Of a stretch of 64,000 bases of DNA, positions 54,581 through 63,478 are shown piece after piece. The stretch comes from Sulfitobacter sp. DFL-14 (lineage in GTDB: Bacteria; Pseudomonadota; Alphaproteobacteria; Rhodobacterales; Rhodobacteraceae): assembly GCF_003335585.1 (NCBI RefSeq), contig NZ_QBFD01000015.1, positions 196,304 through 260,303 of the forward strand, read 5' to 3'. A model generated the notes under the pieces. That model worked only from the letters and a program-made list of their open reading frames with translations, was not told the origin of the DNA and ran no database searches. Made by a program: the position numbers and the translations under genes. Numbering within the stretch: the first letter of the stretch is position 1; every line of letters starts with the position of its first letter.

Positions 54581-55146
54581 CGCGCCTGTGCGTGATATTC
54601 GGCGTTTGGCCGCATGTCCGTACCGCTCGCCACGCGGTTGGTCATGTTGAAGAACCCCGCGACACTGGCAATATCAAAGATATCGCGGTCCGAAAAACCG
54701 TGATCGCGCAGCACTTGCCGGTCCGCCTCGACCACGGCGGCGCTTTCGCGGGTCAGCTTGACGGAAAAGTCCAGCATCGCCATCTGCCGCGCGTCGATCC
54801 TGGCAACCTTGTAGTTCATTACCAGCGCCTCGCCCAATTCAGGGTCCCCCGACAATTGACGCACCGCCGCTCCGTGGGCAACGAGGCAATAATAGCATTT
54901 GTTGACCGAGGACACCGCGACCGCGATCATCTCGCGCTCAAGCTTGGTGAGGGCGCTGTCGCCCAGCATCAGGTCGTTATACATCGCGGTAAAGGCATTC
55001 AGCTTGTCGATGTCGAAGGCATAGGCGCGCAGCACATTGGGGATCATCCCCAGTTTGTCCATGCAGACATCGAAATACTTCTGCGTCTGCTCTGGCAAGG
55101 GCTGGACCATGGGCAGGTCCAGTGCGGTTGGGGATGTGTCAGCCAC
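54577..55146 (-). CDS. Carboxymuconolactone decarboxylase/AhpD-like peroxidase-related protein
   Basis: The 189-residue product has the AhpD redox motif in NKCYYCLVAHG and SALTKLEREMIAVAVSS, as in the peroxidase-related family (TIGR01926). It may support peroxide reduction. The start is GTG 55146 with GAGGAGA upstream. An in-frame ATG at 55314 would overlap the GNAT gene by far. It forms an operon with the gene at 53654. Confidence 0.88.
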   Translation of the reverse strand: MADTSPTALDLPMVQPLPEQTQKYFDVCMDKLGMIPNVLRAYAFDIDKLNAFTAMYNDLMLGDSALTKLEREMIAVAVSSVNKCYYCLVAHGAAVRQLSGDPELGEALVMNYKVARIDARQMAMLDFSVKLTRESAAVVEADRQVLRDHGFSDRDIFDIASVAGFFNMTNRVASGTDMRPNAEYHAQAR

Positions 55147-55157
55147 GAAAGTCTCCT

Positions 55158-55877
55158 CTACTCCGGGGATTGACGATAATGGTAGCGTCCTTGCTCGGTG
55201 AAGCCCATAGCCCGATAAAGCGCGTTTGCGCCTGCATTCTGCACCACGCAGAGTACCGCCATCTGCGTCGCGCCCCGCGCCTGCGCCCAGAAGGCGGCAC
55301 GCCGCATCATCCACCCGGCGACCCCCTGCCGCCGCTGATGGGGCAGAACCTCGACCGCGTGAACCATGCAGATGCCGTCATGGATCGCGGCAAAGGCGAC
55401 ACCGGCGGGCATTTCCTTCCAACGAGAGAGGATCGCCGTCTTCTCCTCGGTGCGTTCCATCACCTGCATACGCGCAGGACCGACCCCGCCCTGCGCCCAG
55501 ATCTCACGCATGATGGCCAGCGGCTCCCAGATGTTGAAAGCGGTCACCCGCGGGATCGACACATCGGTCAACTGCTCGATCGGCAAGCTGTAGATGACAA
55601 CCGGATCGACAATCCGGTAACCGCGCGCCTCAAGCATCCTGTCAAGCGCCTCATCCCCGTTGCGAATCATGAACAATGGAGTCTGTTCCAGCGCACGCAT
55701 CGCGGTTTCGGCATCGTCGATGTCGGCGGGAACAACCTGACCCCGCGCTGTCGCGGCAGAGACGCGCTTGCCGCCGCCCTGCCCCTCCCGCAATGTCCAG
55801 GCACCGTGATCGAAACGCCGCGCGGCGGGCCATGTCCGGTCGCAAACCTCGAAGAACCGTGCTGTTTCAGGTGTCAT
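55158..55877 (-). CDS. GNAT-family N-acetyltransferase
   Basis: The 239-residue product has an N-terminal domain with few known features (TPETARFFEVCDRTWPAARR) and a C-terminal GNAT domain. The acetyl-CoA loop reads EVLPHQRRQGVAGWMMRRAA, followed by VQNAGANALYRAMGF. It overlaps the CinA-like gene by 4 bp and lies 11 bp before the AhpD-like gene. All are in one leftward operon. The substrate is unknown. Confidence 0.85.
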   Translation of the reverse strand: MTPETARFFEVCDRTWPAARRFDHGAWTLREGQGGGKRVSAATARGQVVPADIDDAETAMRALEQTPLFMIRNGDEALDRMLEARGYRIVDPVVIYSLPIEQLTDVSIPRVTAFNIWEPLAIMREIWAQGGVGPARMQVMERTEEKTAILSRWKEMPAGVAFAAIHDGICMVHAVEVLPHQRRQGVAGWMMRRAAFWAQARGATQMAVLCVVQNAGANALYRAMGFTEQGRYHYRQSPE

Positions 55878-56593
55878 GGAAAGGCCGCCTTCAGCTCAAC
55901 CAGCGCCGCATCGACGGCCACAGCATCACTGCCCCGGATCACGACATGCGCGCCGTATTTGCCGTCTTTCTGGAACGGGTAGGACCCCATCGACAACATC
56001 GGATAGGCCCTCGCCAATGCGCCCAGCGGTTCGGCAATGTCCCCCTCGCCCCGGTCAACGCGCAGGCTGCGGCTGATCAGCGGGGCACCACCGGTCAGGC
56101 CGGGCAGGACAGATTCGACCATAGCGTGAAAGACGCTGGGTACCCCCGCCATGACATGCACATTCTCAAGTTTGAAACCGGGCGCGGCAGAGACCGGGTT
56201 TTCGATCAGTGCCGCCCCGTCGGGAATACGCGCCATGCGCAGGCGCGCGGTATTCAGCTCGGTGCCGGATTTGGCATAATGCGCGGCAAGGATGGCGCGG
56301 GCATCGTCGCGCACGTCGATCCCCCGGCCAAAGGCCGCGGCAATGCTGTCGGCCGTGATGTCATCATGGGTGGGGCCAATGCCGCCGCTGGTAAAGACAT
56401 GGTCGTAGCGGGCTGACACCTCCTGCACAGCGCCGACAATTGCATCATGGTCATCGCTGATCATGCGCACTTCTTTCAGGTCGATCCCCGCCTCCGCCAG
56501 CTTGCCCGCCAGATGGTACATGTTGCTGTCCCGCGTTCGGCCCGACAGTATCTCGTCTCCGATGACGATCATGGCGGCGGTAGGGTTTGGCAT
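55874..56593 (-). CDS. CinA-like molybdopterin-binding domain protein
   Basis: The 239-residue product has the MoCF_biosynth/CinA N-terminal domain: AMIVIGDEILSGRTRDSNMY, VFTSGGIGPTHDDITADSIA and MAGVPSVFHAMV. It lacks the C-terminal nicotinamide-nucleotide amidohydrolase domain of full CinA. This short form is common in alphaproteobacteria, with uncertain function. It leads the leftward operon and diverges from sfsA. Confidence 0.9.
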   Translation of the reverse strand: MPNPTAAMIVIGDEILSGRTRDSNMYHLAGKLAEAGIDLKEVRMISDDHDAIVGAVQEVSARYDHVFTSGGIGPTHDDITADSIAAAFGRGIDVRDDARAILAAHYAKSGTELNTARLRMARIPDGAALIENPVSAAPGFKLENVHVMAGVPSVFHAMVESVLPGLTGGAPLISRSLRVDRGEGDIAEPLGALARAYPMLSMGSYPFQKDGKYGAHVVIRGSDAVAVDAALVELKAAFP

Positions 56594-56639
56594 CGGGTTC
56601 TCCTTGAGGCAATCTCAGGATCGGTATAGGCCGCACCCC

Positions 56640-57353
56640 ATGCGCTTTCAAACCCAACTTGTCCCCGCCCGGCTGATCCGACGCTACAAGAGATTTCTGG
56701 CCGATTGCAGGCTGGAGGACGGGCGCGAGGTCACCGCCCATTGCGCCAACCCCGGCTCGATGATGGGGCTTGCCGACCCCGGCAGCAAGATCTGGCTGGA
56801 GCCCAACGACGATCCGAAGAAAAAGCTGAAATTCGGCTGGCGGCTGGTCGATCATGAGAACGGCCATTTCACCGGCGTCGATACCAGCCTGCCCAACCGG
56901 GCCGTGAAAGCCGCGCTGGAGGCCGGTGATATTGCCGGGCTGGCAGGTTATGACACCCTGCGCGCCGAGGTGAAATATGGTGAAAAGTCCCGTGTCGATT
57001 TCCTGTTGTCCGGTGCAGGCCGCCCCGATTGCTATGTCGAGGTCAAATCGGTCACGCTTTGCCGTAGACCGGGCCTGGCGGAATTCCCCGACAGCGTAAC
57101 CGCAAGGGGTGCCAGGCACCTGGGCGAACTTGCACTAATGGCACGCGATGGCCATCGTGCCGTATTGCTTTATCTGGTGCAGCGTACCGATTGCACAGAT
57201 GTTACAATGGCAGCGGATATTGACCCTGCCTATGCTGCGGCCCATGCGGCGGCGACCCGGGCCGGGGTGGAAACGCTGTGTCTCGGCACCCATATAAGCC
57301 CGGAATGCGTCACTTTGGCCGCCCCTCTGGCATTGCGCGGCCCCACGGGTTAA
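56640..57353 (+). CDS. sfsA: SfsA family protein
   Basis: The 237-residue product matches SfsA: VPARLIRRYKRFLADCRLED, TAHCANPGSMMGLADPGSKI, FGWRLVDHENG, NRAVKAALEAG and VDFLLSGAGRPDCYVEVKSV. SfsA proteins were named for maltose-linked effects and have a predicted nuclease-like core with an OB fold. The start is the ATG at 56640. The frame extends upstream to 56463 over the divergent gene, which is not coding. Confidence 0.93.
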   Translation: MRFQTQLVPARLIRRYKRFLADCRLEDGREVTAHCANPGSMMGLADPGSKIWLEPNDDPKKKLKFGWRLVDHENGHFTGVDTSLPNRAVKAALEAGDIAGLAGYDTLRAEVKYGEKSRVDFLLSGAGRPDCYVEVKSVTLCRRPGLAEFPDSVTARGARHLGELALMARDGHRAVLLYLVQRTDCTDVTMAADIDPAYAAAHAAATRAGVETLCLGTHISPECVTLAAPLALRGPTG

Positions 57354-57382
57354 ATATCGTTGGAAATGAGAATGGTATCATC

Positions 57383-58210
57383 ATGGAGAAGCCGGTGAAC
57401 GAACAGCACCGTGGCCGCGTCACAAGGGACGGCATCCGCATCTACGACCCGTCGGATTTTGCCGGAATGCACGCGGCCGGGCGGCTTGCGGCAACCATCC
57501 TGGATGAGATTGCCGAACATGTGTTCGTCGGCCAGACAACCGGCGAGATTGACCGCATCATCGAAGAAAAGGTCAATGCGGCCGGTGCGAAATCAGCGAC
57601 CATCGGCTACAAGGGGTATCAGCATGCCTCCTGCATCAGCGTAAACCATGTGGTCTGCCACGGCATTCCCGGTGACAAGAAATTGAAGGACGGCGATATC
57701 CTGAACATCGACGTGACCGTGATCGTCGATGGCTGGTTTGGGGACACGTCGCGCATGTATGTCGCGGGCAAGCTGCCCCGCAAGGCGGAGCGGTTGATCG
57801 ATGTCACATATGACAGCCTGATGCGGGGCATCGGGGTCGTGAAGCCCGGAAACACCTTTGGCGACATTGGCCATGCGATCCAAACCTACGTCGAGGCGCA
57901 GCGCATGTCGGTGGTCACGGATTTCTGCGGGCACGGGCTGGGCCGCGTCTTTCATGCGCCGCCCAACGTGCTGCATTACGGCAGGCCCGGAACTGGCGCG
58001 ATCCTTGAACCGGGCATGTTCTTTACCATCGAACCCATGGTGAATCTGGGCCGGGCCGAGACCAAGACCCTGTCCGACGACTGGACAGCCGTGACACGGG
58101 ACAAATCCCTGTCCGCACAGTTTGAGCATTCTGTCGGCGTGACGGAAGATGGGGTCGAGATCTTTACCCTGTCGCCATCGAACATGTTTCATCCGACATA
58201 TGGCGGCTAA
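57383..58210 (+). CDS. map: Methionine aminopeptidase, type I
   Basis: The 275-residue product has all five metal ligands of the pita-bread fold: D110 and D121 (LNIDVTVIVDGWFGDTS), H184 (CGHGLG), E217 (TIEPM) and E248 (QFEHS). H93 is also present. It removes N-terminal methionine from nascent proteins. The start ATG 57383 gives a typical N-terminus. The frame from 57278 overlaps sfsA. It ends 4 bp into a convergent small gene. Confidence 0.96.
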   Translation: MEKPVNEQHRGRVTRDGIRIYDPSDFAGMHAAGRLAATILDEIAEHVFVGQTTGEIDRIIEEKVNAAGAKSATIGYKGYQHASCISVNHVVCHGIPGDKKLKDGDILNIDVTVIVDGWFGDTSRMYVAGKLPRKAERLIDVTYDSLMRGIGVVKPGNTFGDIGHAIQTYVEAQRMSVVTDFCGHGLGRVFHAPPNVLHYGRPGTGAILEPGMFFTIEPMVNLGRAETKTLSDDWTAVTRDKSLSAQFEHSVGVTEDGVEIFTLSPSNMFHPTYGG

Positions 58211-58398
58211 CCCTCCGGGTTGTCTTCCGCTTCTGCCATCTGCTTCATCAGCAGGCTGAGCAGGGTCTCTCCCGCGACAGGTGTGATCGCATCGGTGATG
58301 AAGATCGCGGGGCCTGCCGGAGTGCGGACAGGCGCGGTGCGGTCATTGGCCCTTGTCTGAAACATGGGCAGGGCCCAGCGTGGCAATGTCAAATCCAT
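58207..58398 (-). CDS. Small protein of unknown function
   Basis: The 63-residue frame (MDLTLPRWALPMFQTRANDR, then TPAGPAIFITDAITPVAG and an acidic tail AEAEDNPEG) overlaps the map stop codon by 4 bp on the opposite strand. Composition looks protein-like but no family is recognised and the upstream region has no clear ribosome site. An ATG at 58401 is an alternative start. Confidence 0.45.
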   Translation of the reverse strand: MDLTLPRWALPMFQTRANDRTAPVRTPAGPAIFITDAITPVAGETLLSLLMKQMAEAEDNPEG

Positions 58399-58591
58399 CA
58401 TGCGGGGAAAATAGCACGGAAGCGGGGTATTTGCAGCTTTTGCCTGCTGGCGGGGTATTTGGGCCAAACTGTCTATTTGTCCGAACCAGCCTTCTCAACC
58501 CCCAGGCCCGGCAACAATCTCGCCAGTTAGGTAAGAACTATTGCCATAGATTTGGTTTCGTGGTTACGTCCCCAAAAGGGAGGGACCCAAC

Positions 58592-59800
58592 ATGGATTGG
58601 CACGATATTTTCGCGACGCGCATGGACCGCATGAAAGCCAGCGAAATCCGCGAGTTGCTCAAACTGCTGGATCAGCCCGACATCATCTCTTTCGCCGGCG
58701 GCATTCCCGACCCGGCGCTGTTTCCGACCGAAGCCTTCAAATCGGCCCTGGCCGATGCCCTGTCCCCTGAAAACGCCAGCGCCGCCCTGCAATATTCGGT
58801 ATCCGAAGGATACGCGCCCCTGCGTGACTGGATTGTCACCCAGATGGAGGCGCTGGGCGTGCCCTGCACCCGCGACAACGTGCTGATCACATCCGGTTCG
58901 CAACAGGCGCTGGACTACCTGGGCAAGCTGATGCTGTCGCCCGGCGACACCGCGTTGATCGGTTGGCCGACCTACCTTGGTGCGCTGGGGGCGTTCAACG
59001 CCTATGAACCCAACTACGACCGCCTGATCCCGCGTGGAAACCGGTCCGCATCGGATTACGCCGAAGCAGCCAGCGCGCAGGGCGGACGGGTAAAGTTCGC
59101 CTATGCCTCCGTCGATTTTGCCAACCCGACCGGTGAAACGCTGGATCTTGCCGCGCGCCAAAGCATCCTTGACCTTGCGGACGAGCTGGACATCGCGGTG
59201 ATCGAAGACGCCGCCTATCAGGTGCTGCGCTACGATGGCGATCCGATCCCGCCGATGCTGGCATTGGAAGTTGCCCGCAAGGGAACCATCGAAGACTGCC
59301 GGACACTCTATTGTGGCAGCTTTTCCAAATCCCTGGCGCCTGGTCTGAGGGTCGGTTGGGTTTGCGGTGCTGCCGATGTCATCAGCCGCCTTGTGCTGAT
59401 GAAACAAGCCGCCGACCTGCATTCCTCGACCATCAACCAGATGGCGATCAATACCGTCGCGCGCAGCGTCTTTGCCGATCACACCGCCAAGCTGCGCCAG
59501 ACCTATGCCGCGCGACGTGATGCGATGCTGGCGGCGCTGGAAACCCATATGCCCGATGGCGTGACATGGACCAAACCGGAAGGCGGCATGTTCGTCTGGA
59601 TCACGCTGCCAAAACACATGGACGGCGCCGACCTGCTGCGTGTTTCGCTGGAAACCCAGCGCGTGGCCTTTGTGCCCGGTCAGGCCTTCTTTGCCGACAG
59701 GTCCGGGGCGAACACCCTGCGGCTGGCCTTCTCCCTGGCCGACGATGCAAAGATCAGCGAAGGCATCAAACGACTGGCGGCAGCGATCCGCGCCGCCTGA
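58592..59800 (+). CDS. PLP-dependent aminotransferase (class I/II), 2-aminoadipate-aminotransferase-like
   Basis: The 402-residue fold-type I enzyme has SFAGGIPDPALFPTEAF, LQYSVSEGYAPLRDWI, ITSGSQQALDYLGKLML and the PLP lysine in YCGSFSKSLAPGLRVGWV. This resembles LysN/MocR-type multi-substrate aminotransferases. The true amino acid donor is not clear. GGAGGG lies 7 bp before the ATG. It is monocistronic. Confidence 0.9.
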   Translation: MDWHDIFATRMDRMKASEIRELLKLLDQPDIISFAGGIPDPALFPTEAFKSALADALSPENASAALQYSVSEGYAPLRDWIVTQMEALGVPCTRDNVLITSGSQQALDYLGKLMLSPGDTALIGWPTYLGALGAFNAYEPNYDRLIPRGNRSASDYAEAASAQGGRVKFAYASVDFANPTGETLDLAARQSILDLADELDIAVIEDAAYQVLRYDGDPIPPMLALEVARKGTIEDCRTLYCGSFSKSLAPGLRVGWVCGAADVISRLVLMKQAADLHSSTINQMAINTVARSVFADHTAKLRQTYAARRDAMLAALETHMPDGVTWTKPEGGMFVWITLPKHMDGADLLRVSLETQRVAFVPGQAFFADRSGANTLRLAFSLADDAKISEGIKRLAAAIRAA

Positions 59801-59802
59801 AC

Positions 59803-60357
59803 CTATCCCGCGTGGCGCAAAAGCGTCACATGGGTATCCCCGAACCGGCGATTGTCCAGCGGCGCAAAGCCATTCGGGGCAATCATCGGTGCGCTTTCCT
59901 CCCAGACGATGGTGGCTTCAGCGGCCAGCCATCCCCCCGCATGGGCGGCGGTCAGAGCCAACTCGCCCATCCCCTTGCCATAAGGCGGGTCAAGAAACAC
60001 CAGTTCGAAGGGCGCATTGGGCCAGGCCCCAAGCCGGGTCGCGTCGTCGCGCATCAGTTTCACCTCCTCCGCAACCCTCAGCTTCTGGATGTTCTGGGAA
60101 ATCAACCGCTGGCCCACGCGGCCATTCTCGACAAAACAAACCTCCCGCGCGCCGCGGGACAGCGCCTCCAGCCCCAGCGCGCCAGTCCCTGCAAACAGGT
60201 CAAGCACATGCGCGCCCTCAATCACATCGCGGTGGGTCAGCATGGAAAACAGGCTCTCACGCACGCGATCCGACGTCGGCCGCAGATGCGCCGCCGCATC
60301 CCCCTTGCCCAGGGCGGCCAATGCGGTGCCGCGAAATCTGCCCGCGATAATCCTCAC
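59803..60357 (-). CDS. rsmD: 16S rRNA (guanine(966)-N2)-methyltransferase
   Basis: The 184-residue product has an N-terminal MRIIAGRFRGTAL, LRPTSDRVRESLFSML, the SAM loop DLFAGTGALGLEALSRGA and the catalytic LDPPYG. This is RsmD, which methylates G966 in 16S rRNA. It overlaps the flavoprotein gene by 4 bp and is probably translated with it. Confidence 0.95.
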   Translation of the reverse strand: MRIIAGRFRGTALAALGKGDAAAHLRPTSDRVRESLFSMLTHRDVIEGAHVLDLFAGTGALGLEALSRGAREVCFVENGRVGQRLISQNIQKLRVAEEVKLMRDDATRLGAWPNAPFELVFLDPPYGKGMGELALTAAHAGGWLAAEATIVWEESAPMIAPNGFAPLDNRRFGDTHVTLLRHAG

Positions 60358-61562
60358 GCCTTTAGCAATGCCTTCAGATCGGTTGCCGGGTCGGCGATGG
60401 CCATAGGATCAGGCGATCTTCCTGCTTCGATCAGGCGCTTGCCCACCATGTAGCCGCGCGGGTCGTTCATCGCATCTACCGCAACCAGCTCCTCCCCCCG
60501 GTAGTACCAGAACCCGACCGAATCCGCGGCCACGCGCCGGGTCACCACCCGGTCATAGCCGGAATTCAGGCCCGCAATCTGGAGTTTTACATCATATTGA
60601 TCAGACCAGAACCACGGTTTGGCAACATAGTCCTTGCCCGCCCCCATGATGTTCTCTGCCACCACCTCTGCCTGGTCGATGGCATTCGGAACCGATTCCA
60701 GGCGAATGCGCCCGCCACGGTAGGGGAAAGATGTGCAATCACCCGCCGCCCAGACATGCGGGGCAGAGGTACGGCCCTGCGCATCGACCTTGATGCCATT
60801 GTCGATTTCGATGCCCGCAGCCTCCGCCAGCGCCACGCCCGGTCGGATGCCGACCCCAACAATCACGAAATCGGCCGCAATCTCGGTGCCGTCGGTCAAC
60901 CGCGCGCCACTCACGGCACCCTCGCCCAGCAATCTGTCCAGCCCGACGCCTTCTCGGATGTCCACACCATGCCCGCGATGCAGCGCGCGAAAGAAATCGG
61001 AGGTTTCAGGCGCCGCCACCCGCTGCAAGATCCGGTCGGCCATTTCCACCAGAACCACGTCAAGCCCCAGCTTGGCGGCAACCGATGCCGCCTCCAGCCC
61101 GATATAGCCACCGCCGACGATCAGAACCTTCGCCCCCTGTTTGAACCGTGGGGCCATCGCGTCCACATCCGCCAGATCACGCACGACAAAGACACCCTCC
61201 AGATTGCCCCCGATCGATGCAGGCAACCTGTTGGGGGTGGACCCGGTGGTCAGTACCAATTCGTCATATGACAGCGTTTCACCGGGAAGGGTCACGGTGC
61301 GCGCCGCGGTGTCCACGCTTTCAATCTCGGTTCCCATGCGCAGCGTAACGCGTTTGTCGGCATAGAACGCCTCGGGCCGCAGGAACAGACGCTCAAGGGA
61401 CATGTCACCCAACAGGTAGGCCTTGCTGAGGGGCGGACGCTGGTAGGGCGGCACTGGCTCTGCGCCGATCAGGGTCACCTCACCGTCGAACCCGCCATTG
61501 CGCAACTTGGCAACGCAGGACGATCCAGCTTGCCCCGCCCCCACTACTATCACATGTCCCAT
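60354..61562 (-). CDS. FAD/NAD(P)H-dependent ferredoxin or rubredoxin reductase
   Basis: The 402-residue product has two Rossmann motifs: VIVVGAGQAGSSCVAKLRNG at the N-terminus and VLIVGGGYIGLEAASVAAKL in the middle. It also has HVWAAGDCTSF near the end. This matches ferredoxin reductases of oxygenase and P450 systems. The partner ferredoxin is not in the window. The start is ATG 61562, since GGAAGGA sits about 6 bp upstream. An ATG two codons earlier is directly on that site. Confidence 0.88.
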   Translation of the reverse strand: MGHVIVVGAGQAGSSCVAKLRNGGFDGEVTLIGAEPVPPYQRPPLSKAYLLGDMSLERLFLRPEAFYADKRVTLRMGTEIESVDTAARTVTLPGETLSYDELVLTTGSTPNRLPASIGGNLEGVFVVRDLADVDAMAPRFKQGAKVLIVGGGYIGLEAASVAAKLGLDVVLVEMADRILQRVAAPETSDFFRALHRGHGVDIREGVGLDRLLGEGAVSGARLTDGTEIAADFVIVGVGIRPGVALAEAAGIEIDNGIKVDAQGRTSAPHVWAAGDCTSFPYRGGRIRLESVPNAIDQAEVVAENIMGAGKDYVAKPWFWSDQYDVKLQIAGLNSGYDRVVTRRVAADSVGFWYYRGEELVAVDAMNDPRGYMVGKRLIEAGRSPDPMAIADPATDLKALLKA

Positions 61563-61652
61563 GGTCATTCCTTCCGATTATTCTGGTCGCGCCGATTGGG
61601 GAAACCTATATGGTTGCGAGCAATAAACACAATCACACGAAAGGCCCAGCCA

Positions 61653-62141
61653 ATGACAATTTCAACAGGCGACACACTGCCCGACGCAACCCTTGTCCAG
61701 ATGGGTGCGGAAGGGCCGGCGCCAGTAAAGATGGCCGACAAGGTCGCAGGTCGCAAGGTGGTGATCTTCGCTGTACCCGGTGCCTTCACGCCCACATGCC
61801 ATTCCGCCCATGTGCCCAGCTTTGTGCGCACCAAGGACCAGTTCGACGCCAAGGGCGTGGATGAGATCATCTGCATTTCCTGCAATGACCCCTTTGTGAT
61901 GAAAGCCTGGGGTGAGGCGACCGGCGCGACCGAAGCCGGGATCACCATGCTGGCCGATGCCACGTCGGAATTCACCAAGGCCATCGGCATGGATTTCGAC
62001 GCGCCGCCCGCCGGGCTGGTCGCACGGTCCAAGCGTTATGCGATGCTGGTCGAAAACGGCAAGGTCACCCTGTTCCAGCCCGAGGAAAACTCCGGTGTCT
62101 GCGACGTGTCGGGCGGCGAGGGTCTGCTGGCCAGCATGTAA
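61653..62141 (+). CDS. Peroxiredoxin (Prx5 type)
   Basis: The 162-residue product is an atypical 2-Cys or 1-Cys peroxiredoxin. The peroxidatic cysteine is C49 in VPGAFTPTCHSAHVPSF. A further cysteine, in EEIICISCNDPF, may be the resolving one. It reduces peroxides using thioredoxin or glutaredoxin. It diverges from the ferredoxin reductase. AAGG lies upstream of the ATG at 61653. Confidence 0.93.
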   Translation: MTISTGDTLPDATLVQMGAEGPAPVKMADKVAGRKVVIFAVPGAFTPTCHSAHVPSFVRTKDQFDAKGVDEIICISCNDPFVMKAWGEATGATEAGITMLADATSEFTKAIGMDFDAPPAGLVARSKRYAMLVENGKVTLFQPEENSGVCDVSGGEGLLASM

Positions 62142-62153
62142 GAACCAAAGCGC

Positions 62154-62241
62154 CCCGCCTTAAACTTGAATCGCCGATACCCTGCCGCGCTTCGCGCTCT
62201 CGGGACATCGGCGATACTGAGTGTATCAGGTTCAAGGCGGG
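62154..62241. repeat. Extragenic palindromic element, copy B
   Basis: The core at 62170-62215 has perfect 9-bp arms ATCGCCGAT/ATCGGCGAT and shares the words ATACCCTGCC and CGGGACATCGGCGAT with copy A at 44485-44532. Outer arms CCCGCCTT (62154-62161) and AAGGCGGG (62234-62241) differ from copy A. It sits 12 bp after the peroxiredoxin stop, before a terminator. Confidence 0.75.
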
Positions 62242-62249
62242 ACGCTGTA

Positions 62250-62286
62250 AAAGGCCGGGCCTCCGATAGAGGGGCCCGGCCTTTTC
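62250..62286 (+). terminator. Rho-independent terminator after the peroxiredoxin gene
   Basis: An 11-bp perfect stem (AAGGCCGGGCC at 62251-62261 with 62273-62283) is followed by TTTTCC. The A-rich left flank gives a T-tract on the minus strand too, so it can also end mscS. Confidence 0.9.
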
Positions 62287-62300
62287 CTGGCAAGCACTGT

Positions 62301-63155
62301 TCAGCTTGCCTGGTACAATGTCCGCGTCGGGAACGGAATATCGACGCCACCGGCATCCAGCGCCTCTTTGACCTGACGGGTCATATCGGCCTTGAACCCG
62401 AAATAATCCCCGGCATCGCACCAGACCCGCACCAGAAAATCGACGGAACTGTCGCCCAGGTTCGTGACCTGAACGAATGGGGCGGGTTCGGTCTTTGCCC
62501 GTGCATCCGCCATGATGGTGTCGTGAATAATGGTTTCAGCATCCTTGAGATTCGCACCATAACCCACCCCGAAAGTCCATTCGGCACGCCGGGTGGGGTT
62601 GACCGAATAATTGTCGATCACATTGCCCCAGACCTGTGAATTCGGCACGATGACATGGACATTCGACAGATCGGCAAGCTCGGTGAAGTTCAGGTTGATC
62701 TGCTTGACCGTTCCCATCTTTCCGGCGACCTCCACAAAATCACCGATCTTGATCGGGCGAAACAGGATCAGCATGACACCGGCGGCAACATTGGACAGCG
62801 TCCCCTGCAGCGCCAGGCCGATCGCCAGACCGGCGGCACCGATGAGCGCAACAACCGAAGTGGTCTGCACCCCGAAGGTGTTAAGCACGAACAGTACCGC
62901 GAAACCCAGGACCACATAGCGCACGATGGACGCCAGAAAATCGAACAGCATCTCGTCCAGGTGCCGGTTCCTCTTGCCCAGGTTCTGGACCCGGCGTTGC
63001 AACCAACTGGAGATAATCCAGCCCGCCAGCAGAATGGCAATCGCACCCAGGATGGAGCCTGCGGTGCTCGCCAGAAACTCAAGCGTCAAGAGATCGGCAA
63101 GCGATTTGCCATTCCAGATCTCGGTATTCAGAAAATTATTCAACTCTTTATCCAT
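62301..63155 (-). CDS. mscS: Small-conductance mechanosensitive channel (MscS family)
   Basis: The 284-residue product has three membrane segments and the pore helix GAAGLAIGLALQGTLSNVAAG, then the FRPIKIGDFVEVAGKMGTVK beta domain and the vestibule. It opens under hypo-osmotic shock. It starts on the last base of the phhB stop, so it is translated with it. Confidence 0.95.
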   Translation of the reverse strand: MDKELNNFLNTEIWNGKSLADLLTLEFLASTAGSILGAIAILLAGWIISSWLQRRVQNLGKRNRHLDEMLFDFLASIVRYVVLGFAVLFVLNTFGVQTTSVVALIGAAGLAIGLALQGTLSNVAAGVMLILFRPIKIGDFVEVAGKMGTVKQINLNFTELADLSNVHVIVPNSQVWGNVIDNYSVNPTRRAEWTFGVGYGANLKDAETIIHDTIMADARAKTEPAPFVQVTNLGDSSVDFLVRVWCDAGDYFGFKADMTRQVKEALDAGGVDIPFPTRTLYQAS

Positions 63156-63478
63156 CAGTCCCCGTCCACTCGGTCCTTTTCGATTCCGTACAATCCATCC
63201 ATCTTGCGGGCCAGTTTCGCGTCCAGCGTGGTCAGGCTGTCCACGTCATGTGTGGTCAGCGTCACATTCACCGTCTTGTACACATTGTCCCATTCGGGGT
63301 GGTGATCCCATTTTTCGGCCCAGATGGCCACCCGCGTCATCCAACCGAATGCCTCCACGAAATTCTGAAAGACAAAGGTCTTGCGGATGGCATCGCGGCC
63401 TTCGGTCATCTCCCAGCCACTTTCGAACAAGGGTTGCAGCACGGTGTGGCGTGTCTCTTCACTGAGTTTCTCGGTCAT
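63155..63478 (-). CDS. phhB: 4a-hydroxytetrahydrobiopterin dehydratase (pterin-4a-carbinolamine dehydratase)
   Basis: The 107-residue product has the PCD signature: [20 protein letters not shown] followed by [19 protein letters not shown]. It recycles pterin cofactor for phenylalanine hydroxylase. It overlaps the partial gene upstream by 4 bp and mscS by 1 bp. Confidence 0.95.
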   Translation of the reverse strand: MTEKLSEETRHTVLQPLFESGWEMTEGRDAIRKTFVFQNFVEAFGWMTRVAIWAEKWDHHPEWDNVYKTVNVTLTTHDVDSLTTLDAKLARKMDGLYGIEKDRVDGD